A stretch of DNA of 64,000 nucleotides from Cocleimonas flava. GTDB taxonomy: Bacteria; Pseudomonadota; Gammaproteobacteria; Thiotrichales; Thiotrichaceae. Of this stretch, positions 44,828 to 54,298 are shown one piece after another. The stretch spans positions 558,001 through 622,000 of the forward strand of contig NZ_SMFQ01000003.1 in the NCBI RefSeq assembly GCF_004339015.1. The letters are read 5' to 3'. Under the pieces are notes generated by a model, which was given only the letters and a program-made list of their open reading frames with translations, was not told the origin of the DNA and ran no database searches. The number at the start of each line of letters is the position of its first letter. The first letter of the stretch is position 1. The position numbers were made by a program, and so were the translations under genes.

Positions 44828-46660
44828 ATGACATTACTAAACCAACAACAAATACAGAAAGTGTCTTCAGCAGTCGAAGGCCTTAATGCGAATCAGCTTG
44901 CATGGGTGAGTGGTTATTTCTCTGGCTTATCTGCAAATGCCGATACGGGCTTACAGCATCAGATCACCGATTTATCTACTTCACAAACCAGCGCACAAAC
45001 TAGCCCACAACTGCATACCGCAGAAAAAGTGACGGTATTGTACGGCAGCCAAACAGGTAACAGCAAAAAAATTGCAGAGTCAGTAAGTGCCGAACTTAAA
45101 ACCAAAGGCGCTGATGTTACTTTAAAGAACCTGCTGGACTACAGACCGCAACAATTAAAGAAAGAACAGAAGGTTGTTCTTGTGATCAGTACTCATGGTA
45201 ATGGCGAAGCACCTGATGAAGCTTTGGCTTTTTACAACTTCATCTATAGTGACCGCGCACCTAAATTAGACAACCTGGAATTTGCAGTGCTTGGTTTGGG
45301 TGATTCTAGCTACGACGACTTCTGCCAGACAGGTGTTGATGTTGATGCTAAATTTGAAGAACTTGGCGCAAAACGCTTTCATGACCGTGTCGATCTAGAC
45401 CTTGATTTCGAAGTGGGTGCAAAAAGCTGGCAACAGGAAATCGTTTCTAAATTAGATGCGCTTAACGATCAAAAAACAGAATCGAATGACGCTCAGCATG
45501 TCGTTATCGACATCAATAGCAAACAAGCGATTAACACTGCTGAAACACAAAGCTGGAGCGAAGCAAATCCGTATCACGCTGAGATTTTAGCAATTACAAA
45601 TCTGACCACAGATGATTCTGAGCAAGATGCTTACCACATCGAAATCTCAACAGAAGCTGAAGGTCTACGCTACGAACCAGGCGATATCATTGCGATTCTG
45701 CCAGAAAACAATACTGAACTGGTTGATGCAATCATCAAACAATTAGATGCAAGTGAAACCGAGTTGGTGACTGTTTCAGGCGATACAAGCTCATTACGCA
45801 ATGCCCTAACGCATAAATTAGAAATCGCGAATCTTACGGCTAAAGTTGTAAAATCTTATGCTGAGTTAGTAAGCAACGAACCACTAAACGCGCTTACTGC
45901 AGATAAAGAACAATTAAAGCAATACCTTCACGGTTCTGACCTGCTCGACTTATTACAAGATTACCCGGGAGAGATTGCGACGGCAGACTTGTTATATATT
46001 TTACGTCCGCTGTTCTCTCGTCAGTATTCAATTGCCAGCAGTGAGCAAGTGCATACCGAAGAAGCACATATTTTAATCAAGCCTGTCTACTATGATCACA
46101 ACGATAGAAAACACCTTGGTGTCTCTTCTAACTGGTTAATCGACAAACAAGCGGGAGATACAATCCCGGTTCACATCAAGCCTAATAGCGGATTTTCATT
46201 ACCTGAAAGCAATGAAGACAAGATCATCATGATCGGTGCAGGCACCGGTGTTGCACCTTACAGAAGCTTTTTGTACGAACGTGAAGCACGTGAAGCGAAA
46301 GGCAATAGCTGGTTGTTCTTTGGTGAGCAACGCTTCCAGAGTGACTTCCTATACCAAACGGATTGGCAGCACTTCCTGAAGAATGGCACATTAGAAAAAA
46401 TGAATGTTGCCTTCTCACGCGATCAACAAGAGAAAATTTATATTCAGGACAAACTACTAGAAGAATCAGCACAAGTGTTTGAATGGATTGAGCAAGGCGC
46501 GACGCTGTATGTCTGTGGTGATATTGACAGACTGGCACAAGGTGTTCATGACACGCTTCACAAAATCATTAGTAAACACTCAGGTTTAGATGACGACGGT
46601 GTAAGCAACTATATCGATCAGTTAAAGATCAATAAAAAGTACCAGCGCGACGTTTACTAA
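44828..46660 (+). CDS. cysJ: Sulfite reductase flavoprotein alpha subunit
   Basis: 610 residues: flavodoxin domain (about 65-205: LYGSQTGNSKKIAES and STHGNGEAPDEAL bind FMN), FAD/connecting domain (about 230-440, RQYSIASSE), and NADPH domain (about 450-610, GAGTGVAPYRSFL and the C-terminal Tyr). It passes electrons from NADPH to CysI. It is divergent from cysB, with cysI 223 bp behind, separated by a C-rich repeat terminator, so cysI may have its own promoter. Confidence 0.97.
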   Translation: MTLLNQQQIQKVSSAVEGLNANQLAWVSGYFSGLSANADTGLQHQITDLSTSQTSAQTSPQLHTAEKVTVLYGSQTGNSKKIAESVSAELKTKGADVTLKNLLDYRPQQLKKEQKVVLVISTHGNGEAPDEALAFYNFIYSDRAPKLDNLEFAVLGLGDSSYDDFCQTGVDVDAKFEELGAKRFHDRVDLDLDFEVGAKSWQQEIVSKLDALNDQKTESNDAQHVVIDINSKQAINTAETQSWSEANPYHAEILAITNLTTDDSEQDAYHIEISTEAEGLRYEPGDIIAILPENNTELVDAIIKQLDASETELVTVSGDTSSLRNALTHKLEIANLTAKVVKSYAELVSNEPLNALTADKEQLKQYLHGSDLLDLLQDYPGEIATADLLYILRPLFSRQYSIASSEQVHTEEAHILIKPVYYDHNDRKHLGVSSNWLIDKQAGDTIPVHIKPNSGFSLPESNEDKIIMIGAGTGVAPYRSFLYEREAREAKGNSWLFFGEQRFQSDFLYQTDWQHFLKNGTLEKMNVAFSRDQQEKIYIQDKLLEESAQVFEWIEQGATLYVCGDIDRLAQGVHDTLHKIISKHSGLDDDGVSNYIDQLKINKKYQRDVY

Positions 46661-46678
46661 CAGATAAAAAATGTAATA

Positions 46679-46708
46679 GGCACCCCCCTACTTACAGGGG
46701 GTTTTTTA
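46679..46708 (+). terminator. C-rich repeat copy 13, after cysJ
   Basis: GCACCCCCCTACTTACAGGG with a full CCCCC/GGGGG stem and six T, 18 bp after cysJ. Confidence 0.88.
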
Positions 46709-46883
46709 TTAAAAGCTAAAAACAACGAACAAACAGGAACAGGATTAATCATATTGAAAAAATTTTAGCGCCATCATAACCGTTAGCACCATTAACCACT
46801 CATTGATTGAGTGATCAGCAAACATAAGCTGAAATGTTAATACTGATATCGCTGAAATACTCCGTATGATTTAACACAAAACA

Positions 46884-48650
46884 ATGAAAAACGTATTAGA
46901 CCCAAGCAAAGAAATCATCAAACACCAGGGCGTGTTAATCAATGACAGCACCCCAGTGGAAGTTGCGAAAGATAAAGGTAACTACCTTCGTGGAACCTTA
47001 GTCGATACCTTTGCCGATCAAATAACAGGATCGATTCCCGCAGAAGACACTTACCTACTCAAGTTTCATGGAACCTATCAACAAGACGATAGAGACCAGC
47101 GAATCGTGCGTCAGGAAAAGAAATTAGAACCTGCTTACTCATTCATGATTCGCGTCAGAATTCCTGGTGGCGATTTAACTTCGGATGCATGGCTTGCACT
47201 CGATGCGATCAGTGACGAGTACGGCAATAAAGATTTCAAATTGACTACGCGTCAAGCGGTGCAATTTCATGGAATCATCAAGTTTGATTTAAAGCAGACA
47301 ATCAAAGCGATGGATAAAGCACTACTCGACAGCATTGCTGGCTGTGGTGATGTCAATCGAAACGTCATGTGTGATCCTGACCCTACGCAATCAAAGATTC
47401 ATGCACAGGTCTTCCCATGGGCGAAAAAAATCAGCGAACATCTGTTGCCTAAATCTCGTGCTTACCATGAAATCTGGTTAGATGAAGGTAATGGCGAAGG
47501 CAAAAAACAGGTTAATGCACCTGAACCTGAAGAAACCGTTGAACCGCTTTACGGAAAACTCTATCTGCCGAAAAAATTCAAAATTGGGATTGCGATTCCA
47601 CCAAATAACGACAGTGATATCTACACCAATGATGTGGGCATCGTCGCTATCGTTAAAGATGAAGTGCTACAAGGTTTCAATATTGCCGTAGGTGGTGGCC
47701 TGGCAATGACGTTTGGTCGCACAGAAACTTACCCACGACTTGCGACCGATATTGCCTATGTAAAACCAGAGCAATTACTGGAAGTCGTGACCACAATCGT
47801 AGAAATTCAACGTGACTATGGTGATCGAACAGACCGCAGTCAGGCGCGTTTAAAATACACCATCGACCGCATGGGTTTAGACACATTCCAAACCATGTTG
47901 ATCGAACGTCTTGGTTACGAGCTTGATGCACCTAAGCCGGTTGAATTCAAAACGTCAGCGGATAACTTTGGCTGGCATAAAGCGACCAATGACAAATGGC
48001 ATCTACTATGTTTTGTTGAACATGGTCGCGTACAAAACGTCGAAGGCTCTCAACAAAAACAAGCCTTAAAAGAGATCGCTGAACTCGGTGTGTGTAAATT
48101 CAGACTCACGGGTAATCAACACGTATTGCTCGTCGATGTTGATGAAAACGATAAAGACAAAATTGAAGCGATCTTCAGCAAATATGGTTTATCCGCTGAT
48201 GCCAGTCACCTTAGTGGACTGCGACGTAATGCGATTGCCTGTGTTGCACTAAACACCTGTCCGTTAGCAATGGCAGAAGCAGAAAGATACTTACCTAGTT
48301 TAATCACTAAAATAGAACCCATTCTAGAAAAGAATGGTTTGATTAATGATGAGATAAAATTCCGCATGACAGGCTGCCCGAATGGCTGTGGTCGTTCTGT
48401 AATGGGTGAGATCGGATTTATTGGTAAATCATTGGGTCGATATAATGTGTATCTTGGCTCAAGCCATCAGGGTGATCGACTCAGCAAACTGTATAAAGAG
48501 AATCTGGATGAGAAACAAATCCTCGAAGAGATGGATCTATTACTCACCGACTATGCTAACAATAGAAATAAGGACGAACACTTTGGTGATTATGTCATCA
48601 GAGCAGAATACGTCAAAGCAACGACACAAGGTCTAGATTTCCACGATTAA
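46884..48650 (+). CDS. cysI: Sulfite reductase hemoprotein beta subunit
   Basis: 588 residues. The siroheme/4Fe-4S cysteines are Cys453, Cys459 (CVALNTC), Cys498 and Cys502 (TGCPNGC). LTTRQAVQFHG and the R-x-K pattern of the active site are also present. It reduces sulfite to sulfide with six electrons from CysJ. A 17 bp perfect hairpin and then a C-rich repeat follow it. Confidence 0.97.
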   Translation: MKNVLDPSKEIIKHQGVLINDSTPVEVAKDKGNYLRGTLVDTFADQITGSIPAEDTYLLKFHGTYQQDDRDQRIVRQEKKLEPAYSFMIRVRIPGGDLTSDAWLALDAISDEYGNKDFKLTTRQAVQFHGIIKFDLKQTIKAMDKALLDSIAGCGDVNRNVMCDPDPTQSKIHAQVFPWAKKISEHLLPKSRAYHEIWLDEGNGEGKKQVNAPEPEETVEPLYGKLYLPKKFKIGIAIPPNNDSDIYTNDVGIVAIVKDEVLQGFNIAVGGGLAMTFGRTETYPRLATDIAYVKPEQLLEVVTTIVEIQRDYGDRTDRSQARLKYTIDRMGLDTFQTMLIERLGYELDAPKPVEFKTSADNFGWHKATNDKWHLLCFVEHGRVQNVEGSQQKQALKEIAELGVCKFRLTGNQHVLLVDVDENDKDKIEAIFSKYGLSADASHLSGLRRNAIACVALNTCPLAMAEAERYLPSLITKIEPILEKNGLINDEIKFRMTGCPNGCGRSVMGEIGFIGKSLGRYNVYLGSSHQGDRLSKLYKENLDEKQILEEMDLLLTDYANNRNKDEHFGDYVIRAEYVKATTQGLDFHD

Positions 48651-48695
48651 TTCTTCTTCTCCTTGAGGATGATACTTAGTTAAATCTAAGATTGC

Positions 48696-48734
48696 GCTTA
48701 TCCGTTATTACACATCATGTAATAACGGATAAGC
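48696..48734 (+). repeat. 17 bp perfect inverted repeat after cysI
   Basis: GCTTATCCGTTATTACA and TGTAATAACGGATAAGC flank CATCA. It is followed 19 bp later by C-rich repeat copy 14, so the cysI transcript would end in two hairpins. Confidence 0.85.
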
Positions 48735-48753
48735 CTTTATTACTATATTGAAG

Positions 48754-48783
48754 ACCACCCCCCTACTTTTAGGGTGTTTTTTA
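48754..48783 (+). terminator. C-rich repeat copy 14, after cysI
   Basis: ACCACCCCCCTACTTTTAGG, GTG and six T; CACCC pairs with GGGTG. The converging vWA gene ends 43 bp further on. Confidence 0.88.
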
Positions 48784-48826
48784 GTAACATCTCCATCTCT
48801 TTTATTTCTAATACCTTGAGAAGACT

Positions 48827-50215
48827 CTAAAGACATAAGCCATTATCATACTTACCCACTTTTCTAATCATCTCAGCTTTACTCGGTTCTACACGACGAC
48901 CCGATAACTCCGATGAAATCGTTCTGACCACCAGTTGATCCAATCGTGTCACCACATAACATGCCACATTCGGTTCTTGGTGTTTGTTACCCACACCCGA
49001 ATCATCCGTTAAGAATTGATAGCGACCGTTACTGATTAAGGCAATATGTCGCATCAGATATTCTGCTTCATCCTTAACGCCACTGGCACCCAGTGGATAA
49101 ATACGTATCCCTTTTTGATGAGCAATTTTAGCGGCATTAAAGGCTTTGTTTACACCGTTGATATGCGCGGGAGCATCTGCAATCAAGAACATCAATCTCG
49201 CGCGATTTCCTTTACCCCAATCTGCTCTTACACCCTTTTCAACGGCCGCATCTAAAGCTTCCGGGTAATCACCACCGCCATTTGCATTTTGCTTCTTAAG
49301 TAGTGTTTCCATTGCAGATAATGAGTTCTGGAATTTATAATGACGTACCACATATTGATCACCCACATCACGATAAACAATTAAACCATAGCGAATGCTA
49401 GTTTCTGGATGTAACCGTTTAACACGATTAATAATGCTTTTAAGCTCAGATTTAATATAGCTCAACTCATCCTGCATACTGCCTGTGGTATCAATAACAA
49501 ACATCAGATCAAGTCCTTTAGGCAGTGTATTTTGCTGTCCTGTTAGAGTGATTTTTTGTACACCTGTTTTTCTAGTATTGATGACGGTTGTTTTAAGCGC
49601 TCGATTACGTTGTGAATCATTTGATAACAAGGTTACTGTTAATTTTGATGAATCGAGTTGAGGGATTTCATAACCAGGGTATAAATAGAAGTGGCCATCG
49701 CTACGCGTATAGTAAGTTTGTCCCGCAATTTTTAAATGCACATTACTCAATCCTCTACCTGTGGTATCCACCACCTGTAAATGAATCACACCCTTATCAA
49801 TAACCGAAGGGTATTGAGCAAGATTACCATTTCCATTTTGTTTATCTTTAACTCTCTTTGCGTAGCGTTTGAACTCTTTAAAATTTAAATTATCATCAAT
49901 TTCACCCGCCGTAAGAAGACCTGACTGAGGTATATGCGAGGGACGACTGGGCTTCTTTGTTAAGCCAGACGAACTCGAAGAAGAAGATGGTTTTGCAGCT
50001 ACCCTGACCGATGGAGCAGATAAAGATTTTGCAGAAGAAGGGGAAGACGCTACAGGAGCGGGAGCCGGCCTAGGTGATGGTGCAGGCTCCAAAACAGGTT
50101 TAGAAACGTCACTCCCTTTATTTTTTGTTGCGGAAGATGTAGAAGTTGTAGAAACACTTGTACATGAAGAAAGTAAAACAGAGAAAAACACGAGTAGAAA
50201 AAAACGTAACAGCAT
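48827..50215 (-). CDS. vWA-domain lipoprotein
   Basis: 462 residues. Lipobox LLSSC (Cys18), then a serine/proline/alanine-rich linker (about 20-110), a beta-sandwich region with VVDTTGRGLSNVHLKIAGQ (about 145-225), then the vWA domain (about 235-430) with the MIDAS start FVIDTTGSMQDEL and a later YPEALDAA. A secreted adhesion or scaffold role is likely, anchored to the membrane. Its partner is unknown. It separates cysI from cysH but is on the opposite strand. Confidence 0.88.
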   Translation of the reverse strand: MLLRFFLLVFFSVLLSSCTSVSTTSTSSATKNKGSDVSKPVLEPAPSPRPAPAPVASSPSSAKSLSAPSVRVAAKPSSSSSSSGLTKKPSRPSHIPQSGLLTAGEIDDNLNFKEFKRYAKRVKDKQNGNGNLAQYPSVIDKGVIHLQVVDTTGRGLSNVHLKIAGQTYYTRSDGHFYLYPGYEIPQLDSSKLTVTLLSNDSQRNRALKTTVINTRKTGVQKITLTGQQNTLPKGLDLMFVIDTTGSMQDELSYIKSELKSIINRVKRLHPETSIRYGLIVYRDVGDQYVVRHYKFQNSLSAMETLLKKQNANGGGDYPEALDAAVEKGVRADWGKGNRARLMFLIADAPAHINGVNKAFNAAKIAHQKGIRIYPLGASGVKDEAEYLMRHIALISNGRYQFLTDDSGVGNKHQEPNVACYVVTRLDQLVVRTISSELSGRRVEPSKAEMIRKVGKYDNGLCL

Positions 50216-50385
50216 TACAGCTCCCCTTAATTTGTATAGTTATTCATGAGTATAAAAAAGTTATATTCTGAATATCATTAAAAAACAACCATTCATTGAG
50301 TTGTCTATGATGACTGTCAATATCAAGAAACGGCATCAGCTTTTCTCTTCCGGTAATAAAATAAATAATTAGAAATGAATCGATC

Positions 50386-50419
50386 CAAAGTCACCCCCCT
50401 ACTTACAGGCCTTTTTTTA
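50386..50419 (+). repeat. C-rich repeat copy 15, divergent gap before cysH
   Basis: AAAGTCACCCCCCTACTTAC, AGGCC and seven T. AAAG and CTTT can pair outside a weak CC/GG stem. The neighbours diverge. The 411 bp gap contains no other recognised feature. Confidence 0.8.
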
Positions 50420-50626
50420 TTTCGTTCCTTCCTTTTTTTTATTCATTCTTTCCTCCCCAGCACTATTATCAAGGCATATACCCTTATCTAAAAGTTAGAT
50501 ACTTAAATCTAATTATATCGTTTTAACTGATGATAAATATAAATGATAATAGCATTCATACACTGAATACCGTTATTAATAAGCACTTTTCAGTACAAAC
50601 ATAATCATTAATTTTTAGGAGACATC

Positions 50627-51280
50627 ATGTCAATCAACATAGAACAATTGAATGCCGAAGTGACAGGCAAATCACCACAGGAAATTATCAAAGCAGTGTT
50701 AGCAGCTGATTCAAACGCGTTTGTGACTACAAATTTCAGCCCGTATGAAACCGTCATTTTACACATGCTCACACAAGTTAAACCTGACATTCCTGTGGTA
50801 TGGATTGACTCTGGTTTAAACAAGCCAGAAACCTATGAATTTGCAGAAACCGCAATCGAAGAACTAAACCTGAATGTATCTGTATATACACCAACTGTAA
50901 CGGCAGTACGTTTAGAATCTGTATTCGGCGGCATTCCAACTATTGATGATGAGCGTCACGCAGAATTCACCAAGCAATTCAAGTTAGAGCCCTTCCAGCG
51001 CGCGATGAATTCACAAACAGATAAAGTCTGGTTTACCGCAGTACGCCGTGAACAAACAGCAGTCCGCGCAGACATGGAATACGTTGATAATGGCCCATTT
51101 GGTTTAACCAAGATAGCGCCTTTACTCGATTGGACTTTAGAGCAGATGGACGCGTACATCGAAAAGTACAACCTACCTAACGAAACAAACTACTTCGACC
51201 CGACCAAAGCAGAAGGCGATCGCGAATGTGGTTTACACACTTTAAAGGTAGAAGACCAGCCAATCGAAAACGCGGCGTAG
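50627..51280 (+). CDS. cysH: Phosphoadenylyl-sulfate reductase (CysH)
   Basis: 217 residues. The PAPS-binding PP-loop region NFSPYETVILHMLTQVKPDIPVVWIDSG and the C-terminal ECGLH with the catalytic Cys201 are present. The paired cysteines that hold a 4Fe-4S cluster in APS reductases are absent, so PAPS is the probable substrate and thioredoxin or glutaredoxin the reductant. It is shorter than E. coli CysH (about 244). TTTAGGAGACATC precedes the start. Regulated with cysJI by CysB, by inference. Confidence 0.93.
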   Translation: MSINIEQLNAEVTGKSPQEIIKAVLAADSNAFVTTNFSPYETVILHMLTQVKPDIPVVWIDSGLNKPETYEFAETAIEELNLNVSVYTPTVTAVRLESVFGGIPTIDDERHAEFTKQFKLEPFQRAMNSQTDKVWFTAVRREQTAVRADMEYVDNGPFGLTKIAPLLDWTLEQMDAYIEKYNLPNETNYFDPTKAEGDRECGLHTLKVEDQPIENAA

Positions 51281-51315
51281 TCAAAAAAACATACGCCACA
51301 GTAGAGACAAATCCC

Positions 51316-51342
51316 CCCTTGGCAATCACTATTTGCCAAGGG
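51316..51342. repeat. 10 bp perfect hairpin between cysH and the CxxC gene
   Basis: CCCTTGGCAA and TTGCCAAGGG around a 7-base spacer. No T-run follows, so it is not a standard terminator. It could be a processing or protective hairpin, or an operator. Confidence 0.6.
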
Positions 51343-51368
51343 ATATCAGCAAAATCCGGAAGGGCAAT

Positions 51369-51653
51369 ATGCAAGAAATCATCTTTGTAAAAAAGAAACT
51401 GGCAACCGGCGAATGGTGCGCTAAATGTATCGATGTATCTAATCGTTTAGAAAAAGATGGAACATTACAATATATAAATCGCATCGTGGTTGCGGACGTG
51501 AACGATGCGCAATCAGAAGGCATTCAATTAGCCTTAAAACATAATATGGACCGTGCGCCATTTTTTATCGTGACAGATTCAAATACCACCCAGATATTCG
51601 ATGTGTATTTCAAATTCAAACGTCACATGCAACGATTTGCCACAGCGGCTTAA
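51369..51653 (+). CDS. Thioredoxin-like CxxC protein
   Basis: 94 residues starting at 51369, where GGAAGG lies 7-9 bp upstream (an ATG at 51333 lies inside the hairpin). It has a CAKC motif (Cys17, Cys20) in an EWCAKC context, a Pro-containing RAPFFIV segment as in the thioredoxin fold (cis-Pro), and an alpha/beta pattern. It probably is a small thiol-disulfide protein; being right after cysH it may supply electrons to PAPS reduction, but that is inference. Confidence 0.75.
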   Translation: MQEIIFVKKKLATGEWCAKCIDVSNRLEKDGTLQYINRIVVADVNDAQSEGIQLALKHNMDRAPFFIVTDSNTTQIFDVYFKFKRHMQRFATAA

Positions 51654-51784
51654 TTAATCTCAAGCGTTGCTTTGATTGTTAAATAAAACAACCCACAAGC
51701 AAGATCAGGATATCTGGTTATTTGCATCGGAATGCTGTCTACTAACTGTTACTTTCTGTTTTGTAATCCAAAGGTGTAACAACA

Positions 51785-52117
51785 ATGGCGACCCATCATG
51801 CAAAATCCGGCGAACTCGTAGACCTCAAAACCTGGGCGAATGATTTAAAAAAAGAACAATCCAAAGCCATTACAAAAACCAAAGGACTGGAGCTTGCTCG
51901 CATTGTGATTGAAGCGGGCGCAGATATGCATCACTCAGATTATTGTAGTGTAGCAGGTGCAACGGTATTTCAATGTATTGAAGGGCACGTGATATTGAAA
52001 TTGCCTGATGAAGAAATCTCCATCCAACAAGGTCAATTAGTGTACCTGGATGCGGGTGTAAAACACGCCTTGAGTGGCGTACAGAAATCAGTTGTTTTAC
52101 TCACTATCGTTTTATAA
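51785..52117 (+). CDS. Small cupin-domain protein
   Basis: 110 residues. A single cupin barrel: GLELARIVIEAGADMHHSDY, VFQCIEGHVILKLPDEEISI, GQLVYLDAGVKHALSGV. The His, Glu and second His positions fit a metal site only in part (MHHSD, QCIEG and VKHAL). No partner gene; function unknown. Confidence 0.82.
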   Translation: MATHHAKSGELVDLKTWANDLKKEQSKAITKTKGLELARIVIEAGADMHHSDYCSVAGATVFQCIEGHVILKLPDEEISIQQGQLVYLDAGVKHALSGVQKSVVLLTIVL

Positions 52118-52289
52118 AGAACAGGCTTATTGCTATTCTCAATACGCTTATCAAGATAGATGAGTATTATACTAACTGGCCCGCCGTTGTTACTGAGGGC
52201 ATTACTTAAAATTACTACTTAGTTACTTGTTACTATTTTCAGGTGTTTACTTGTCTTAGAACAAACAGTCTAAGACTGCTTAAACAATA

Positions 52290-52577
52290 TTAAGCAGCTT
52301 TAGGTGTTCTAGGCATCTGTGGCGCTTCTGTAACAGCTTCTTTAGCTTTTAGTGTAGTTACATTATCAGGGATAAGCTTAGAAATTTCTTCTGCTTTCCA
52401 AGGGTATGCGTTTACGCCAATTTCCAATAACGCTCTTGAAATACCTAAATCAGCTAATTGCTTATCAGATAACAAGCGTAATTCCTGTGCTGTACGTGCA
52501 TAACCAGAAAGTCTCATGCCTTCATTGATGCCACCGACTAAACTACTTAATCCGTTTACTATTTTTCCTACTATCAT
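52290..52577 (-). CDS. DUF1127 domain protein
   Basis: 95 residues. The middle matches DUF1127: AQELRLLSDKQLADLGISRALL (about 30-50), a basic helical motif with the LSDxxLxDIGI-like pattern. Small DUF1127 proteins in other proteobacteria affect RNA or phosphate metabolism and the stress response. The C-terminal tail is longer than usual. A stem AGCTGC/AGCAGC region lies beyond the stop but is not a clean terminator. Confidence 0.85.
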   Translation of the reverse strand: MIVGKIVNGLSSLVGGINEGMRLSGYARTAQELRLLSDKQLADLGISRALLEIGVNAYPWKAEEISKLIPDNVTTLKAKEAVTEAPQMPRTPKAA

Positions 52578-52850
52578 TGTGTTTACCTCTTAAATTGTTT
52601 TCAAATTATTTTAATATTCGAATGCGCAAACCATTTTGCGTTTCGATGTGTCAATTTTAGAGTTTTAAGAGAACTTCACAAGCGAGTTAATATTGCCTGA
52701 TTGTATAGTTTTAGTAACCAATAGTGATTATTAAAAAGTTGTAATTATTTGTTTTTATTATTTTATTCCAATACGCTTTTTTGAAGTGGCGTATTTTCGA
52801 AGTGCGCGTACTTTAGTAAATTTTCGCCTTCACCGCCAGTAAAATTTCAC
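52578..52850. other. Intergenic region before the pspA terminator
   Basis: About 270 bp. It includes the leader of the DUF1127 gene; no gene or clear RNA was seen. Confidence 0.4.
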
Positions 52851-52905
52851 AAAAAAAATCGCAGCATGTAACATCAATTTTCGACATTACACCCTGCGAT
52901 TATTT
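52851..52905 (-). terminator. Terminator of the yiaAB-pspA unit
   Basis: On the minus strand AATCGCAG pairs with CTGCGATT, with an inner TGTAAT/ATTACA-like stem, and eight T follow. It lies 84 bp beyond the pspA stop. Confidence 0.92.
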
Positions 52906-52920
52906 CCTCCGTTTTTAACA

Positions 52921-52970
52921 ACAATTAACTACAATTAACTATAATCAACGTTAATTAACTGTAATTGACC
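52921..52970. repeat. 10 bp degenerate tandem repeat, five units
   Basis: ACAATTAACT twice, then ATAATCAACG, TTAATTAACT and GTAATTGACC, between the pspA stop and its terminator. Confidence 0.6.
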
Positions 52971-52988
52971 GTAAGAACAGAACATCAG

Positions 52989-53666
52989 TTAATCAACCGA
53001 CTTCTTAAATCGTGCGAGCACCTCCTCGGCTCTCTTCTTGTTAATCTCTTGTGAACCTGGCTCACCGCGAATATGCGATTCGATATTCTGCATCGCCAGC
53101 ATTTTGTCATCGAAATTTTCATGCTTCAGCTTAATCCGATCCAGTGACTCCTGCATTCGCGAAAACGTGTGGCTGTGTTTATTCGCATGTACCGAAATCT
53201 TGCCGACACTCTTTTGCGTCTCCTCAACCGCTCTCGCCATGTTCAACTCATTCCGGTATTTCGACAACGTAAACGCCGTGCGCTTTAACGCCTGTAGCAG
53301 ATTCGTCTCATAATCCTGTAGCTGATCATGTTGCTGTTGCTGCGTTTTCACCCAGGTTTCAAGCTGCGCCAATTCCTCAGCCAGTAACAATGCCGAAGTC
53401 TCATCACCCTGCTCTAGCGTATCGCGAATCTCCTGTTCCTTATTTGCGACTCGCTGTTTCTGCGCATCGAGTTTGCGTTTAATGCTGAGCTTTTCCGCCA
53501 CCACATTCGACAAATGTAATTTAGACTCCTTAAGGCTCGCCTCGCATTCGTAAATCTCCTGCGACAAGATTCGAAGTGATTGCGCATCAACCGCATTTTC
53601 CAACACTTCCCGAGTACCACCGCGAGCGGCAGTCGATAATTTCTGTATAAATTCAAACATAATCAA
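52989..53666 (-). CDS. PspA/IM30 family protein
   Basis: 225 residues, nearly all helical coiled coil, starting MFEFIQKLSTAARGGTREVL. The register of charged and leucine residues and SLRILSQEIYECEASLK match PspA/IM30. PspA binds membranes in envelope stress and can assemble into ESCRT-III-like rods. A YiaAB-type membrane protein is 5 bp upstream. No pspF/sigma-54 signature was seen in the promoter region. Confidence 0.88.
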   Translation of the reverse strand: MIMFEFIQKLSTAARGGTREVLENAVDAQSLRILSQEIYECEASLKESKLHLSNVVAEKLSIKRKLDAQKQRVANKEQEIRDTLEQGDETSALLLAEELAQLETWVKTQQQQHDQLQDYETNLLQALKRTAFTLSKYRNELNMARAVEETQKSVGKISVHANKHSHTFSRMQESLDRIKLKHENFDDKMLAMQNIESHIRGEPGSQEINKKRAEEVLARFKKSVD

Positions 53667-53671
53667 CCCTC

Positions 53672-53953
53672 CTATTCCGCGTATTCTTTAAGAATTTTAT
53701 TGGTCTTCGCTTCACTGATTTTGCGATTAATACTCTGCGCCTCGTGTTCATCACGCATGGTTTTAGACATAATGATTGTCGAACTAATCAAAAATAGTGA
53801 GTTCAATGCGAGGTAACCGCGCATTAACAGACTGCCTTCCATAAAGAAGATGAAACCCAGCATCGCTGCGATAGATATGCCGAAGGTCAACCTTACGAAA
53901 AGTAACCAGCCTGTAGAATTAGATTGAAGTGATTGTAATGTAGCAGTACTCAT
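53672..53953 (-). CDS. YiaAB two-helix domain membrane protein
   Basis: 93 residues with two helices (about 17-36 and 43-62) and a charged end. FFMEGSLLMRGYLALNSLFLISSTIIMSKTMRDEHE resembles the YiaA/YiaB domain (the NEKGFY-type loop and KxxRD). It is directly upstream of pspA, a pairing seen in other proteobacteria, and may recruit PspA to the membrane. Confidence 0.85.
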   Translation of the reverse strand: MSTATLQSLQSNSTGWLLFVRLTFGISIAAMLGFIFFMEGSLLMRGYLALNSLFLISSTIIMSKTMRDEHEAQSINRKISEAKTNKILKEYAE

Positions 53954-54018
53954 GGTCTTTCCTCTTTTGCTTTAAAAAGCATTTCGTTTTGTTTGTTAAT
54001 AACTGTTTTATACTCTTT

Positions 54019-54066
54019 GTTTTAAACGTTGTTTTTAACGTTGTTTTGAACTTAGTTTTAACGTTG
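54019..54066. repeat. 12 bp tandem repeat, four units, upstream of yiaAB-pspA
   Basis: GTTTTAAACGTT, GTTTTTAACGTT, GTTTTGAACTTA and GTTTTAACGTTG, at 66-113 bp before the yiaAB start. The AACGTT core is palindromic. Possible regulator-binding array. Confidence 0.65.
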
Positions 54067-54265
54067 TTATTAATGCAAAGTTACAAGTCCGAATGTGTAT
54101 GTCCCTGTAACTGGAAACGAAGATTAGAGAAAGGTATTACAATCAACAATTATTCTAATAAAAAGTGTGATAAGCGCACCTATGAGTATTAATTAGTGAT
54201 ACTTAAACTCGATTTGAGGAAATATGAGTGTGGCAATGAATAGAACTGACTAAGTCTATAAAGAT

Positions 54266-54298
54266 AAAGTCACCCCCCTACTTTAAGGCACTTTTTTC
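54266..54298 (+). repeat. C-rich repeat copy 16, divergent gap before the cassette array
   Basis: AAAGTCACCCCCCTACTTTA, AGGCAC and six T. AAAGT pairs with ACTTT. The gap 53954-54618 contains this and the 12 bp repeat only. Confidence 0.8.

Noticed and set aside
48713-48717. 17 bp inverted repeat after cysI as a transposon end or attachment site
   Set aside because: No transposase, no target duplication, and it sits exactly at a gene 3' end next to a terminator.
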